Source: Bacteroidota bacterium (GTDB lineage: Bacteria > Bacteroidota > Bacteroidia > Bacteroidales > NBLH01). From it: a stretch of 64,000 nt of DNA. The stretch spans positions 19,084-83,083 of the forward strand of contig JANYKN010000196.1 of assembly GCA_025361565.1 (NCBI GenBank). The letters are read 5' to 3'. A program made the translations under genes and the position numbers. Every line of letters starts with the position of its first letter. Within the stretch, counting starts at the first letter, position 1. Below are positions 25,735 through 34,544 of this stretch, piece after piece. Under the pieces are notes generated by a model that had not been told where the DNA came from, did no database searches, and worked only from the letters and a program-made list of their open reading frames with translations.

Positions 25735-26277
25735 ATGGGGCTATTTAACTTATTCAAAAAGGAAAACAAACTTCCAATAATGAAAGATTTGGTTTGGAAA
25801 AACCAACCTGGGAAATTTAATGGTTGTTTGAAATTATTACAGCAATATCCAGATTCAGTTTGGATAAGTTGGTTCCCTGAAACACGCAGTAATTTCATTC
25901 AATTTCTTGAAACAAAGGGCGGGATTAAGCTTGATGTAAAATTGGCAAGAACAATTATGCCTTTTACAGTAGAGAATAAAGCAGTATTTTTTTTAGAACA
26001 TTATCCTTTGCGGGCTGAAGAAGAAAAATTGATACAAACCTGGAACCCAAAAGTAATATTTGTTCTAAATGCGCTTGATGAACCATTGTTTGAACAATTT
26101 GGCGGAGATCATATCATTGGTCTGATGGATAAGTTGGGAATGGCTGATGATGAATACATTGAACATTCAATGATAAGTAGTTCAATAAAAAATGCCCAAT
26201 CAAAACTTCAACAAAAAGTGACAATAGAAAATACTACAAATTCTTCAAAAGATTGGTTTAAAATGAATATTGTATAG
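25735..26277 (+). CDS. Uncharacterised protein
   Basis: 180 residues, not recognised. It starts MGLFNLFKKENK, a form often seen in small Bacteroidota proteins, and has no membrane segment. Alternating hydrophobic strands (SVWISWFPET, KAVFFLEHYPL, KVIFVLNALDE) suggest a compact alpha/beta fold, followed by a helical stretch (IIGLMDKLGMADDEYIEHSM) and a polar tail. Nothing in the gene order points to a role; it stands alone between a hydrolase and a coiled-coil secreted protein. TATATTTG at 25668-25675 could be its -7 box. Confidence 0.65.
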   Translation: MGLFNLFKKENKLPIMKDLVWKNQPGKFNGCLKLLQQYPDSVWISWFPETRSNFIQFLETKGGIKLDVKLARTIMPFTVENKAVFFLEHYPLRAEEEKLIQTWNPKVIFVLNALDEPLFEQFGGDHIIGLMDKLGMADDEYIEHSMISSSIKNAQSKLQQKVTIENTTNSSKDWFKMNIV

Positions 26278-26472
26278 TTCATTTATAGGCATTCAATTAA
26301 AGGATTAGAATTAAAATAATAATAACTTTATGGGAAAATGCATTTTCAAGCTTATTCGTTCGGATGATCTTTAGTTAATATTTCGTGTTTTACAAGAACA
26401 ATTTGTACCTTTAATCCAATAATTCAAATGATTCAATAAAATTATTTATTTTAACCTTTAAATATTATAATT

Positions 26473-27075
26473 ATGAGAACATTCCCCCTATTAAAAAGCA
26501 GTTTGATTAATACAAACAGAATAGTTATTCAAGTTATTACGATTTTATCATTTGTTCTTTTATTAACAGCCGCTCCTGTTTATACAAATGCACAAGTTAA
26601 ACCCGATAAAAAAGCAACAGCATTAAAAAGTGCACAAACAGGCCTTGACAAAGCACAGGCTAATTTAACAAAAGTTGAAAAGCAGATTGCTACAGCCGAT
26701 TCATTAATTGAAGTAGGAACTACCATGGAAAATGAAGCCAAATCTGAAATAAAGCAACTTGAATCGGAGAAAAAGAAAATCGAGAAAGATTATGCCTCTC
26801 AGAAAAAATCGCTAGATAAAAGGATCAATTCCAAGGATAAGGCGGACGCAACCACTGCAAAAGGAGAATTAAAAGCACTGGATACACAATACAAAGCTGA
26901 CGCTAAGGCAAATATGACAGCACTGACTGCAGCAAACAAAAAAATGACAACTGGTACAGCAAATTTGAATAAAGGAAAAACATCGAAAAAAGCAGGTGAA
27001 ACATCATTGAAAACAGCAAAGACCAATGTTGAAGTTGCTCAAGCCAAACTTGATAAATTAAATGCAGAAGAATAA
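26473..27075 (+). CDS. Secreted coiled-coil protein, Lys/Ala/Thr-rich
   Basis: 200 residues: a long signal peptide (hydrophobic about residues 20-37, ending TNAQ) and then almost one continuous helix. The heptad-like section (about 50-125) has KSAQTGLDKAQANLTKVEKQ and EIKQLESEKKKIEKD. The end is lower in complexity and very Lys/Ala/Thr-rich (TSKKAGETSLKTAKTNVE). No enzyme motif. A periplasmic or surface structural or regulatory role is possible but not shown. It is closed by a clear terminator. Confidence 0.7.
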   Translation: MRTFPLLKSSLINTNRIVIQVITILSFVLLLTAAPVYTNAQVKPDKKATALKSAQTGLDKAQANLTKVEKQIATADSLIEVGTTMENEAKSEIKQLESEKKKIEKDYASQKKSLDKRINSKDKADATTAKGELKALDTQYKADAKANMTALTAANKKMTTGTANLNKGKTSKKAGETSLKTAKTNVEVAQAKLDKLNAEE

Positions 27076-27112
27076 GATTCGGATAATATAATTCAGGAGT
27101 TAGTATATTCTT

Positions 27113-27162
27113 AAAACATCTATCAGTTATTCGTTTCACGATTTAATGATAGATGTTTTTTT
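27113..27162 (+). terminator. Intrinsic terminator after the coiled-coil protein gene
   Basis: AAAACATCTATCA pairs with TGATAGATGTTTT and runs into a T-tract; the loop is about 21 bases. Confidence 0.75.
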
Positions 27163-27260
27163 ATTTTGATACCGCTCAATTAATTTAGGTTGAACAGAGT
27201 CTTTTTTCAATAATTGAAAATTATTAATATAAACAAATTTGTATAGCAAATATTATAAAA

Positions 27261-27289
27261 TTGGGATTTCATTTTTTATTGTAAATTTG
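27261..27289 (+). promoter_or_regulatory. Promoter of the DUF502 gene
   Basis: TTG (27261-27263), 18 bases, TAAATTTG (27282-27289): a full match to the Bacteroidota consensus, 66 bases before the start codon. Confidence 0.6.
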
Positions 27290-27355
27290 GCTACATTATT
27301 AATGAGTAATGCATATTAACGAATCGAAATTCATCTCATACAATAATTATAAATA

Positions 27356-27970
27356 ATGAAAAAGTTAGTTAGCTATTTTTTACAAGGTTTACTATATATT
27401 GCACCAATAGGAATAACGTCATATATTGTTTACATTATTTTCACCTTTATCGATGGCCTTTTACAAACTACTCTTGAACAGGTAATACATGTAAAAATAC
27501 CCGGTCTTGGAATTTTAATTATTATCCTATTTCTGGTGGTTGTAGGTTATTTTGGACAAACTATGATTGCCAGTCCATTGAAAGCATTTTTTAAAAGAAT
27601 GATGCACAAAATACCACTTTTGGAAGCAGTCTATTCTGCTTTCAATGATTTATTCAATGCATTTGTAGGTAAGGAAAAGAAATTTAACAAACCAGTATTG
27701 GTTCTTGTAAATCCAATTTCAAATCTCCACAAATTGGGTTTTTTAACTGAGGAAGATTTGGGATTATTGAACGAAAAAGATAAAGTAGCTGTTTATTTTC
27801 CGCACTCTTATAACTTTTCAGGTGAACTTTTTATAGTTCCAAAAGAAAATGTAAAACCTGTTAATATAAATCCAGCCTTGGTAATGAAATTTATTGTTTC
27901 GGCTGGGGTTGCAGGTTGGGACAATGCCAAAACCAAGGTAATAGATGATGTCCAAGAAGAGGGTATTTAG
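27356..27970 (+). CDS. DUF502 family membrane protein
   Basis: 204 residues with two transmembrane helices near the N terminus (about 8-30, YFLQGLLYIAPIGITSYIV, and 48-70, GLGILIIILFLVVVGYFGQ). A soluble part follows with KIPLLEAVYSAFNDLFNAFVG, LVNPISNLHKLGFLTEEDLG and KVAVYFPHSYNFSGELFIVP. These blocks are those of DUF502, a widespread inner membrane family of unknown function that is also seen in plants (COV proteins). Single gene with its own promoter. Confidence 0.88.
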   Translation: MKKLVSYFLQGLLYIAPIGITSYIVYIIFTFIDGLLQTTLEQVIHVKIPGLGILIIILFLVVVGYFGQTMIASPLKAFFKRMMHKIPLLEAVYSAFNDLFNAFVGKEKKFNKPVLVLVNPISNLHKLGFLTEEDLGLLNEKDKVAVYFPHSYNFSGELFIVPKENVKPVNINPALVMKFIVSAGVAGWDNAKTKVIDDVQEEGI

Positions 27971-28052
27971 TGAGGATGTTTTTCACTACATAAAACGAAT
28001 CTGATAAATTTATATAACAAGACAAATAGATTCGATCCATCAAACAACCGTA

Positions 28053-28074
28053 GAGACGCAATATTCTGCGTCTC
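28053..28074. repeat. REP-like palindrome, left flank of the RAYT transposase
   Basis: GAGACGCA and TGCGTCTC form a perfect 8-bp stem around ATATTC. With its flank GTA before and CC after, it matches the element at 28788-28812 in inverse orientation. Confidence 0.7.
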
Positions 28075-28149
28075 CCAATCAATCCTCCACCATCAGGAAA
28101 TTCGCTGCAACACCCTATTTATTAACATCACCAAATATTTGTTTCTATT

Positions 28150-28703
28150 TCAATTATTGAATTTATCCGTATCCCAATTTTGCGGATTATTGATGATAAA
28201 ATTTTTTATATGCTGGTATTCATCTTCATTGCCTATAATATGGTCATGAAAACGCTCTTGCCAGGTAAATTCTATATGATTAACTGTTGAATAGGTTTTT
28301 ACCCCTGTTTTATAACCGCGAATTATGGATCCCATATTTTACGATTGTTATTGGGTTTATCAGGAAGATCGGTGATAATTGGTTCATTGTAAATAATTGG
28401 CCCACATTCCTGGCCATCATCATCCTTGTCAATAATAACAATACCATGCATATGATTTGGCATTACAACATAAACATCTAAAACCACAAATGGAAAATGA
28501 TCCGGAATTTCCTGCCAATATTTTTTCGCAATTTCGCCAATTTCTGAATAATGCATTTCATTATTTACAATATTCCCGAAAAATATTTCTCTGTTTTTTG
28601 TGCAAATGGTAATAAAATATGATCCATTCCAACCATAATCCCAATTTTTTAAACGGGTCGATTCTATCCTGTATTTATCTTGGAATTTATCTTTCATTCG
28701 CAT
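28150..28703 (-). pseudogene. REP-associated tyrosine transposase (RAYT, Y1_Tnp family), frameshifted
   Basis: Two overlapping frames make one protein. The first (28703 to 28323) has YRIESTRLKNWDYGWNGSYF, the ITICTKNRE strand, and the HUH motif HMH in VMPNHMHGIV. The second (28335 to 28150) continues with GSIIRGYKTGVKTY, FTWQERFHDHII and NFIINNPQNW. The normal join would read KIWGSIIRG; losing one G in the run at 28331-28333 explains the break. RAYTs are single-copy HUH enzymes of the IS200/IS605 superfamily that mobilise REP hairpins. A pair of inverted palindromes flanks the gene. It is probably no longer active. Confidence 0.85.
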
Positions 28704-28787
28704 TCGTTTTTCCCATTTATTCGTTTTGCTAAAATATTGATTTCATGACCATAATTGGGATTTTTTCTGGTTTTATTTTTTATTTTT

Positions 28788-28812
28788 GGAGACGCAAAAT
28801 ATTGCGTCACTA
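28788..28812. repeat. REP-like palindrome, right flank of the RAYT transposase
   Basis: GACGCAA (28791-28797) and TTGCGTC (28802-28808) form the stem. Its reverse complement, GGTAGTGACGCAATATT then TTGCGTCTCC, differs from the left element at only a few bases. The two copies therefore point toward each other with the transposase between them. Confidence 0.7.
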
Positions 28813-28853
28813 CCGCGTTCATTGCATCCAACACATTTATAATTATTTAATAT

Positions 28854-29113
28854 GGTACGAATAAAATTAGATCGTGTATCAAAAACACCTGATCCTAATC
28901 TAAACTAATTCATTCGAGGTGCAAAAAATACCTGATTGTGGTATGAACATAATTGGATTGTGGTATAAAAATACCTGATCGGGGTAAGAATAAAATTAGA
29001 TCGTGGTATAAAAAATACCTGATTGTGGTATGAACAAAATATGATCATGTTCCAAACATGCTTATTCGACGTCCTAACAAATCATGATCCTGGTATTCAT
29101 TTACTCAATAGCA
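28854..29113. repeat. Array of twelve units with a 21-22 bp period
   Basis: Unit starts can be placed at 28854, 28875, 28897, 28918, 28940, 28962, 28983, 29005, 29027, 29049, 29071 and 29092. Most begin GGTA or a close variant and end GATC or GATT plus GT. Two kinds alternate in the best part: one like GGTATAAAAAATACCTGATT, itself a palindrome GGTAT-ATACC, and one like GGTAAGAATAAAATTAGATC. The edges are more degenerate. The spacing is close to two helical turns and not a multiple of three, so it is not coding. There are no unique spacers as in a CRISPR array. Confidence 0.7.
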
Positions 29114-29288
29114 TTATTCACAAATAGAATAAGAATCAATGCAAAAGAACTGTCATTTATAATTACCTTCATATAGAAATAAATTATCCTTTATATTCAC
29201 ATCATCCGTGTTAATTGTACTAAGTGAGTCGAAGTATCCATGTTCTATTATTATAAAATTTTAATACCTTCGCTCGTAATCGATTAGT

Positions 29289-30173
29289 ATGAACAAAAAG
29301 ATTGGTATACCAGTATATAGTTTAGATAAGTTTCAATCGAAGAACGATAGGAGTAATTTATTCGAGGTTGAGCTTTTTGATGCAAATAGGCATTTTCAGG
29401 TTTCTTACCCTCATCGGCATGATTTTTACGAAATACTTTATCTTTCAAAAGGTTCAGGATTTCATATTATCGACAGCAATAAATATACAATCAATCCACC
29501 TTGTATTTTCTTTTTATCACCAGGACAGGCGCATAGATTGGAACTTTCGCATGATATCGAAGGCTTTATATTCATTTTTACATCCGAATTTTATTTATTG
29601 AACCAAAAAAACAAAAATAAGTTACTTGAATTCCCCTTCTTTTTTTCTTTGGATCAAAACAATCCACCTATTTATCTAAGCAATCCAGATGATGATAATT
29701 TCATTAAAAACCTGTTTGCACGATGTACAAATGTTGTTTTAAACAATCATGTTTCATCAGATGAAATTGCACGTTCTACTTTGGATTTAATCCTGCTTAC
29801 CTGCAACGATCTCTATCCCGAAGAAATGAAATCTGTGCAGAAAGGAAAAGGCCACATCCTGGTAAAAAACTTCCTTTTATTGATTGAAGAGAACTTTCAT
29901 AAAAACCTTCGAATTGGTAATTATGCAAACATATTGGCCATTACCCCAAACCATTTAACCCAAATGGTGAAACGAATAACTGGAAAGTCTTCTGTTTCAA
30001 TACTCCATGAAAAAACGGTTGTTGAAATAAAACGATTATTGATTCACACCGATCTAAGCATAGCTGAAATTTCAGATTATATGAATTTCCCGGATCAATC
30101 TTATTTTACAAAATATTTCAAAAAGCTGAGCAATCTTTCACCAATAGCTTATCGTAAGCTTCATGTAAAATGA
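29289..30173 (+). CDS. AraC family transcriptional regulator
   Basis: 294 residues. The N-terminal half is a cupin-like sensor (FQVSYPHRHDFYEILYLSKG, INPPCIFFLSPGQAHRLEL). The C-terminal ~100 residues carry the two helix-turn-helix motifs: NLRIGNYANILAITPNHLTQMVKRITGKS and then DLSIAEISDYMNFPDQSYFTKYFKKL (quoted in parts), ending SPIAYRKLH. It should bind a small ligand and regulate nearby or distant genes. It lies right behind the 22-bp repeat array and is followed by ilvC, but a regulatory link to either is not shown. Confidence 0.92.
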   Translation: MNKKIGIPVYSLDKFQSKNDRSNLFEVELFDANRHFQVSYPHRHDFYEILYLSKGSGFHIIDSNKYTINPPCIFFLSPGQAHRLELSHDIEGFIFIFTSEFYLLNQKNKNKLLEFPFFFSLDQNNPPIYLSNPDDDNFIKNLFARCTNVVLNNHVSSDEIARSTLDLILLTCNDLYPEEMKSVQKGKGHILVKNFLLLIEENFHKNLRIGNYANILAITPNHLTQMVKRITGKSSVSILHEKTVVEIKRLLIHTDLSIAEISDYMNFPDQSYFTKYFKKLSNLSPIAYRKLHVK

Positions 30174-30481
30174 CAAATTATATTAGAATTTTGAAATTAG
30201 AAATTGGTAATTTTGTTTTAATTAAATTCTCGAAGTTTTAGTTCATAATTAATTATTAATCAATGAAATTAATGCAAAATATGCATTGTAAATGATAATA
30301 TATTGAATAGTTAAATTTCTAATTTCTAAGGACCAATTTCTAATTTCCAAATATAAATCCATGAAAATTACCAAAACAAACTGAAAAACCAATCTGTATT
30401 TTTCAGTTTTATGTCGTTCCTTTGTAAAATATAATTCTCTAGGAAAACAAGAATAAATATTAACAACTAAATAATTCAGAA
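30174..30481. other. Intergenic region upstream of ilvC
   Basis: These 308 bases hold no gene. They include several copies of the AT-rich motif AATTTCTAATTTCCAA or its complement (around 30190, 30320 and 30340). A weak -7 candidate TTCCTTTG lies at 30417-30424. No leader peptide or attenuator like that of ilvD was seen before ilvC. Confidence 0.5.
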
Positions 30482-31957
30482 ATGGCAAATTATTTTAACT
30501 CATTACCGCTGCGTCTTCAAGTTGAAGAATTGTCGAAGTGTACTTTTATGGACCAATCGGAATTTGCTGATGGAGTTCAAAAACTCGTAGGAAAAAAAAT
30601 AGTTGTATTGGGATGTGGATCTCAAGGTTTAGCCCAAGGCCTTAATATGAGAGATAGTGGGCTTGATGTAGCTTATGCAGTGCGAAAGGAAGCAATTGAT
30701 CAAAAAAGAGCTTCGTATACAAGTGCAATAGAAAATAAATTCAAAGTTGGAACTTTTGAAGAGCTGATACCAACTGCAGATTTAGTAATGAACTTAACTC
30801 CTGACAAGCAACACACTCCGGTAATACAAAAAGTTGTTCCTTTAATGAAAAAAGGCGCTTGCCTTGCATACTCACATGGATTCAACATTGTTGAAGAAGG
30901 AAATCAAATCAGAAAAGACCTTACGGTTATTATGGTTGCACCTAAATCTCCAGCTACTGAGGTCAGGGCTGAGTTTTTAAGAGGTTTTGGTGTTCCAACT
31001 TTAATTGCTGTTCATAGGGAGAATGATCCAAACGGTGATGGATTGGAAATTGCAAAAGCCTACGCTGTGGGAACAGGCGGACACAAGGCCGGTGTTCTAT
31101 TGTCATCTTTTGTGGCTGAGGTTAAATCGGACCTAATGGGTGAGCAAACTATTCTTTGTGGTTTATTGCAAACCGGTTCAATTCTTAGCTTCAATAAAAT
31201 GTTTGCAGGTGGAATTGACAAAGGTTATGCTTCAAAATTGGTACAATATGGATGGGAAGTCATTACGGAAGCCTTAAAGCTTGGTGGTATTACCCACATG
31301 ATGGACAGACTTTCGAACCCAGCAAAAATTGAAGCATTTAAACTTGCGCATGAGTTGAAAAGTATTATGCGTCCTTTGTTTGAAAAGCATATGGATAATA
31401 TTATGAGTGGAAAATTCTCCTCAACTATGATGGAAGACTGGGCTGCAGGCGATAAAAACCTATTGGCCTGGAGAGCTGAAACTGGTGAGACCGATTTTGA
31501 AAAAACACCAGCTGGAAATATCGAAATAACTGAACAAGAATACTTTAACAACGGTACTCTTTTGGTAGCATTTGTTAAATCGGGTGTTGAGTTGGCATTT
31601 GAAGTAATGTGTGAATCTGGTATTAAAGAAGAATCTGCCTATTACGAATCATTGCACGAAACCCCATTGATTGCAAATACCATTGCCAGAAAGAAATTAT
31701 TTGAAATGAATAGGGTAATTTCTGATACTGCCGAATATGGATGTTATTTATTTGATCATGCTTGTAAACCTCTACTTGCTGATTTTATGTCCAAGGTTGA
31801 TTTAAGTGTTATTGGTAAAAACTTTAATGCAGGCAAGACCAATCAGGTTGATAACAAAGAATTAATTGCAATCAACGAAGACATTAGATTCCACGATGTT
31901 GAATTAATTGGCGCTGAATTGCGCGAAGCGATGGATGCAATGAAAGCAATTATTTAA
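30482..31957 (+). CDS. ilvC: Ketol-acid reductoisomerase, class II (long form)
   Basis: 491 residues, the length of the E. coli-type class II enzyme with a duplicated knotted domain. The NADPH site [20 protein letters not shown] is at about 41-60. Catalytic residues lie in [20 protein letters not shown], in [11 protein letters not shown], and in the second half in [17 protein letters not shown]. It isomerises and reduces acetolactate and acetohydroxybutyrate, the second step of valine and isoleucine synthesis. The partner genes ilvD, ilvB and ilvN are convergent, on the minus strand, so the pathway is split into two transcripts here. Confidence 0.96.
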   Translation: MANYFNSLPLRLQVEELSKCTFMDQSEFADGVQKLVGKKIVVLGCGSQGLAQGLNMRDSGLDVAYAVRKEAIDQKRASYTSAIENKFKVGTFEELIPTADLVMNLTPDKQHTPVIQKVVPLMKKGACLAYSHGFNIVEEGNQIRKDLTVIMVAPKSPATEVRAEFLRGFGVPTLIAVHRENDPNGDGLEIAKAYAVGTGGHKAGVLLSSFVAEVKSDLMGEQTILCGLLQTGSILSFNKMFAGGIDKGYASKLVQYGWEVITEALKLGGITHMMDRLSNPAKIEAFKLAHELKSIMRPLFEKHMDNIMSGKFSSTMMEDWAAGDKNLLAWRAETGETDFEKTPAGNIEITEQEYFNNGTLLVAFVKSGVELAFEVMCESGIKEESAYYESLHETPLIANTIARKKLFEMNRVISDTAEYGCYLFDHACKPLLADFMSKVDLSVIGKNFNAGKTNQVDNKELIAINEDIRFHDVELIGAELREAMDAMKAII

Positions 31958-32008
31958 AGTAGAAATTTGAACTTGGAACTTAAATTTTAATTCAAGTGTT
32001 TTTATGAG

Positions 32009-32038
32009 AAAAGGGGCTGCAATTCGCAACCCTTTTTT
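32009..32038. terminator. Terminator between ilvC and ilvN
   Basis: AAAAGGG pairs with CCCTTTT, with an inner TGC/GCA pair, followed by a T-tract on the plus strand and flanked by A's for the minus strand. It closes ilvC and possibly also the ilvDBN operon from the other side. Confidence 0.75.
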
Positions 32039-32092
32039 ATTTTTGAGAATTTGATTGTTCCCAATAACTAATTTCCAATTCCACAGCTTCGG

Positions 32093-32123
32093 TTGCTGAG
32101 CTTGTCGAAGCACTAATTTCCAA
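32093..32123. repeat. 31-bp direct repeat, copy A
   Basis: TTGCTGAGCTTGTCGAAGCA followed by CTAATTTCCAA. An identical 31-base copy lies at 32747-32777, so the two copies enclose ilvN in the same orientation. This copy ends one base before the ilvN stop codon. Confidence 0.8.
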
Positions 32124-32124
32124 A

Positions 32125-32667
32125 TCAGTCCTCAAGAATTTCGTAAGCAGCATTTTTTTCACGGATGTGGATTTCCAGATCTTTCATCGGTTTGGCCATT
32201 GCAACTCTTCCTGTTCTTATAAACTGAAGTATGCCATATGGTTTTAATTCTTCCATCAATTTTTGGGTATCAGCTTTATGACCTGTTTTTTCTATTAAAA
32301 TATAATCGTTTTCAATATTTAAAACACGAGCATTATGTGTTCTCACAACCGATTCTATTTGCAATCCTTTTTCAATGGCCGATATTGGAAGTTTGTACAT
32401 AGCCAATTCCTGATGTATAATCTCATCGTTTTCATAAACAAATACTTTGATAACTCCGATTATGTTTTCGAGTTGTTTAGCAACCCTGTCGATAACATCA
32501 CGTCTTGTTTTAATAACAATTGTGAAACTATAAATACCCTTTATTTTTGATTCGGATACCGTTAAGCTTTCAATATTAAGCTTTCTCCTTGTGAAAACAA
32601 TGGAAAGATGATTGAGTAATCCAATATTATTTTCAGTGTTTACAAGGAGTGTAAATTCTTTTTCCAT
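32125..32667 (-). CDS. ilvN: Acetolactate synthase small (regulatory) subunit
   Basis: 180 residues. The N-terminal ACT domain reads TLLVNTENNIGLLNHLSIVFTRRKLNIESLTVS, given here only by its key parts (NIGLL, RRKLNIESL). The C-terminal half (KPYGILQFIRTGRVAM) is the usual second domain. It binds valine and gives feedback control to IlvB. It is read after ilvB with a gap of 125 bases, wider than expected in this operon, because a 31-bp repeat has inserted or persisted in the gap. The same repeat follows its stop codon. Confidence 0.94.
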   Translation of the reverse strand: MEKEFTLLVNTENNIGLLNHLSIVFTRRKLNIESLTVSESKIKGIYSFTIVIKTRRDVIDRVAKQLENIIGVIKVFVYENDEIIHQELAMYKLPISAIEKGLQIESVVRTHNARVLNIENDYILIEKTGHKADTQKLMEELKPYGILQFIRTGRVAMAKPMKDLEIHIREKNAAYEILED

Positions 32668-32746
32668 AATATATATTTATTATTGAATATTGTTTATTGA
32701 GTAATGTATAATGTTTATAGTCAAAAGACTAAATTCCTACTTCTGT

Positions 32747-32777
32747 TTGCTGAGCTTGTCGAAGCACTAATTTCCAA
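32747..32777. repeat. 31-bp direct repeat, copy B
   Basis: Identical to 32093-32123, located in the ilvB-ilvN gap. The portion CTTGTCGAAG also recurs in a degenerate form near 853-866 and the CTAATTTCCAA tail at several other intergenic sites. Confidence 0.8.
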
Positions 32778-32792
32778 TGACCAATTACCAAA

Positions 32793-34529
32793 TTACGGTT
32801 CCAAAATAATATCAGATACCGAAGCACCCGATGGTACCATCGGAAATACATTATCTTCTTGTTCTACTTCTACTTCGAGTAAATAGGGTCCATCAAAATT
32901 AAACATTTTATCAATAGAATTCTTTAATTCGTCCCTGGTATTTATTTTGGACGATTCTATTCCATTGCCTTTAGCAATCATTTGAAAATCAGGATTAACC
33001 AGGGTTGTAAATGAATATCTGCGTTCATGAAATAATTGTTGCCACTGTCGCACCATGCCTAAAAAACCATTGTTTAAAAGCACTATTTTTACTGGTCTTT
33101 TGTGTTGCCATATGGTAGCAAGTTCCTGGATAGTCATCTGGATACCACCATCACCAACAAACACAACTACCGGACGTTTGTCTTGCCCCATAGCTGCACC
33201 AAATGCGGCAGGCACACCAAATCCCATGGTCCCAAGTCCACCTGAGGTTATCATACTTTTTGTATGGGCAAACTGATAATACCGGGCTGCCATCATTTGA
33301 TGCTGTCCAACATCAGTTACAACAATTGCTTCACCTTTAGTTCTTTCAGATACCTGGTGAATAACTTCGGCCATTTTAATTTGTCCGGCTTTAGGATGTA
33401 TATCTTTCTGTATTATTTTTTCAAACTCAATGGCTTCAAGTTTCTTGAATTCTTCTAGCCATTCATCATGAACATTGGTTTTTACCATTGGGATTAGTTG
33501 TTGCAATGCTTTTTTTGCATCCGAGATAATCGCCACATCTGCTTTGATATTTTTATCAATTTCAGCCTGATCAATATCAATATGGATAACCTTGGCTTTT
33601 ATTGCATATCTCGATGTATCACCGGTTACACGGTCGTCGAATCGCATTCCTATCGCTATGATTAAATCAGCCTCATTGGTCTGAATGTTGGGTGCATAAT
33701 TGCCATGCATACCAAGCATCCCTGCGTAAAGTGGGTGTCTGGTCGGAAATGTCGATAATCCTAGCAATGTACAACCTACTGGAATACCAGTTTTGTTAAC
33801 AAATGCTGTTAGTTCTTCTTCTGCCCCGGCAATAGAGATACCATGTCCTGCCAATAGTAAAGGTTTTTTTGCATTATTGATTAGGTTGGCAGCTTCCCGT
33901 ATTTTTTCAGGATTAGTTTTCGGATTTGGAAAATATCCGGAAACCTGATGCACTCTTTTATAGGTAAAATCAATGAATTGATTTTGAGCATCTTTAGTGA
34001 TGTCTATCAATACTGGTCCAGGTCTTCCGGATGATGCAATATAGAATGCTTTTGCCATTACTTCAGGAATTTCAGCAGCTTTAGTAACCTGATAATTCCA
34101 TTTTGTAACAGGCATAGAAATACCAACAACATCAGTTTCCTGAAAAGCATCGAAACCTAACAAGTGCGAAGGTACCTGTCCTGTAATACATATCATTGGA
34201 ATAGAATCAATCTTTGCGTTCGATAATCCAGTAATCAGGTTTGTTGATCCTGGCCCCGAAGTGGCAAATACAATACCTGGTTTATCAGAAGTTTTAGCAT
34301 AGCCTTGTGCCATATGTGTTGCTCCTTGTTCGTGACGCACCAGAATATGTTCAATTTTATCCTGATAATCATAAAGTGCATCATAAATCGGCATGATTGC
34401 TCCACCTGGATATCCAAAAATGGTATCAACACCTTCATGCAACAAGGAGAGGATGACCGCTTCTGAACCTTTAACGGTTTTAGCTGTTTCTGTTTTTGTT
34501 TCCTCTTTTAAATCTGTCTTGGTTTCCAT
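32793..34529 (-). CDS. ilvB: Acetolactate synthase large (catalytic) subunit
   Basis: 578 residues in three ThDP-enzyme domains. The PYR domain has the catalytic Glu67 in RHEQGATHMAQGYA. The central domain carries the FAD-binding region (GMLGMHGNYAPN). The PP domain has the ThDP/Mg motif around GDGGIQMTIQELATI and NNGFLGMVRQW. It joins two pyruvates, or pyruvate and 2-oxobutyrate, as the first common step of branched-chain amino acid synthesis. It follows ilvD by 15 bases. The first ~20 residues are Lys/Glu/Thr-rich and extra to the fold. Confidence 0.95.
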   Translation of the reverse strand: METKTDLKEETKTETAKTVKGSEAVILSLLHEGVDTIFGYPGGAIMPIYDALYDYQDKIEHILVRHEQGATHMAQGYAKTSDKPGIVFATSGPGSTNLITGLSNAKIDSIPMICITGQVPSHLLGFDAFQETDVVGISMPVTKWNYQVTKAAEIPEVMAKAFYIASSGRPGPVLIDITKDAQNQFIDFTYKRVHQVSGYFPNPKTNPEKIREAANLINNAKKPLLLAGHGISIAGAEEELTAFVNKTGIPVGCTLLGLSTFPTRHPLYAGMLGMHGNYAPNIQTNEADLIIAIGMRFDDRVTGDTSRYAIKAKVIHIDIDQAEIDKNIKADVAIISDAKKALQQLIPMVKTNVHDEWLEEFKKLEAIEFEKIIQKDIHPKAGQIKMAEVIHQVSERTKGEAIVVTDVGQHQMMAARYYQFAHTKSMITSGGLGTMGFGVPAAFGAAMGQDKRPVVVFVGDGGIQMTIQELATIWQHKRPVKIVLLNNGFLGMVRQWQQLFHERRYSFTTLVNPDFQMIAKGNGIESSKINTRDELKNSIDKMFNFDGPYLLEVEVEQEDNVFPMVPSGASVSDIILEP

Positions 34530-34544
34530 AAGTGTAATTTTAAA

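Noticed and set aside
27891..28082. 63-residue minus-strand gene
   Set aside because: It overlaps the DUF502 gene and the REP palindrome, has no recognisable content and no promoter.
28150..28703. Two separate small genes
   Set aside because: Both frames align with consecutive parts of one RAYT transposase, and one missing G joins them.
28150..28703. Programmed frameshift in the transposase
   Set aside because: The site is only a short G-run without a slippery heptamer or a downstream structure, so plain mutation is simpler.
28854..29113. CRISPR array
   Set aside because: The 21-22 bp units follow each other directly, without unique spacers, and no cas gene is in the window.
32704..32886. 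60-residue plus-strand gene over the 31-bp repeat
   Set aside because: It reads through the repeat and the 3' end of ilvB, with a biased composition.
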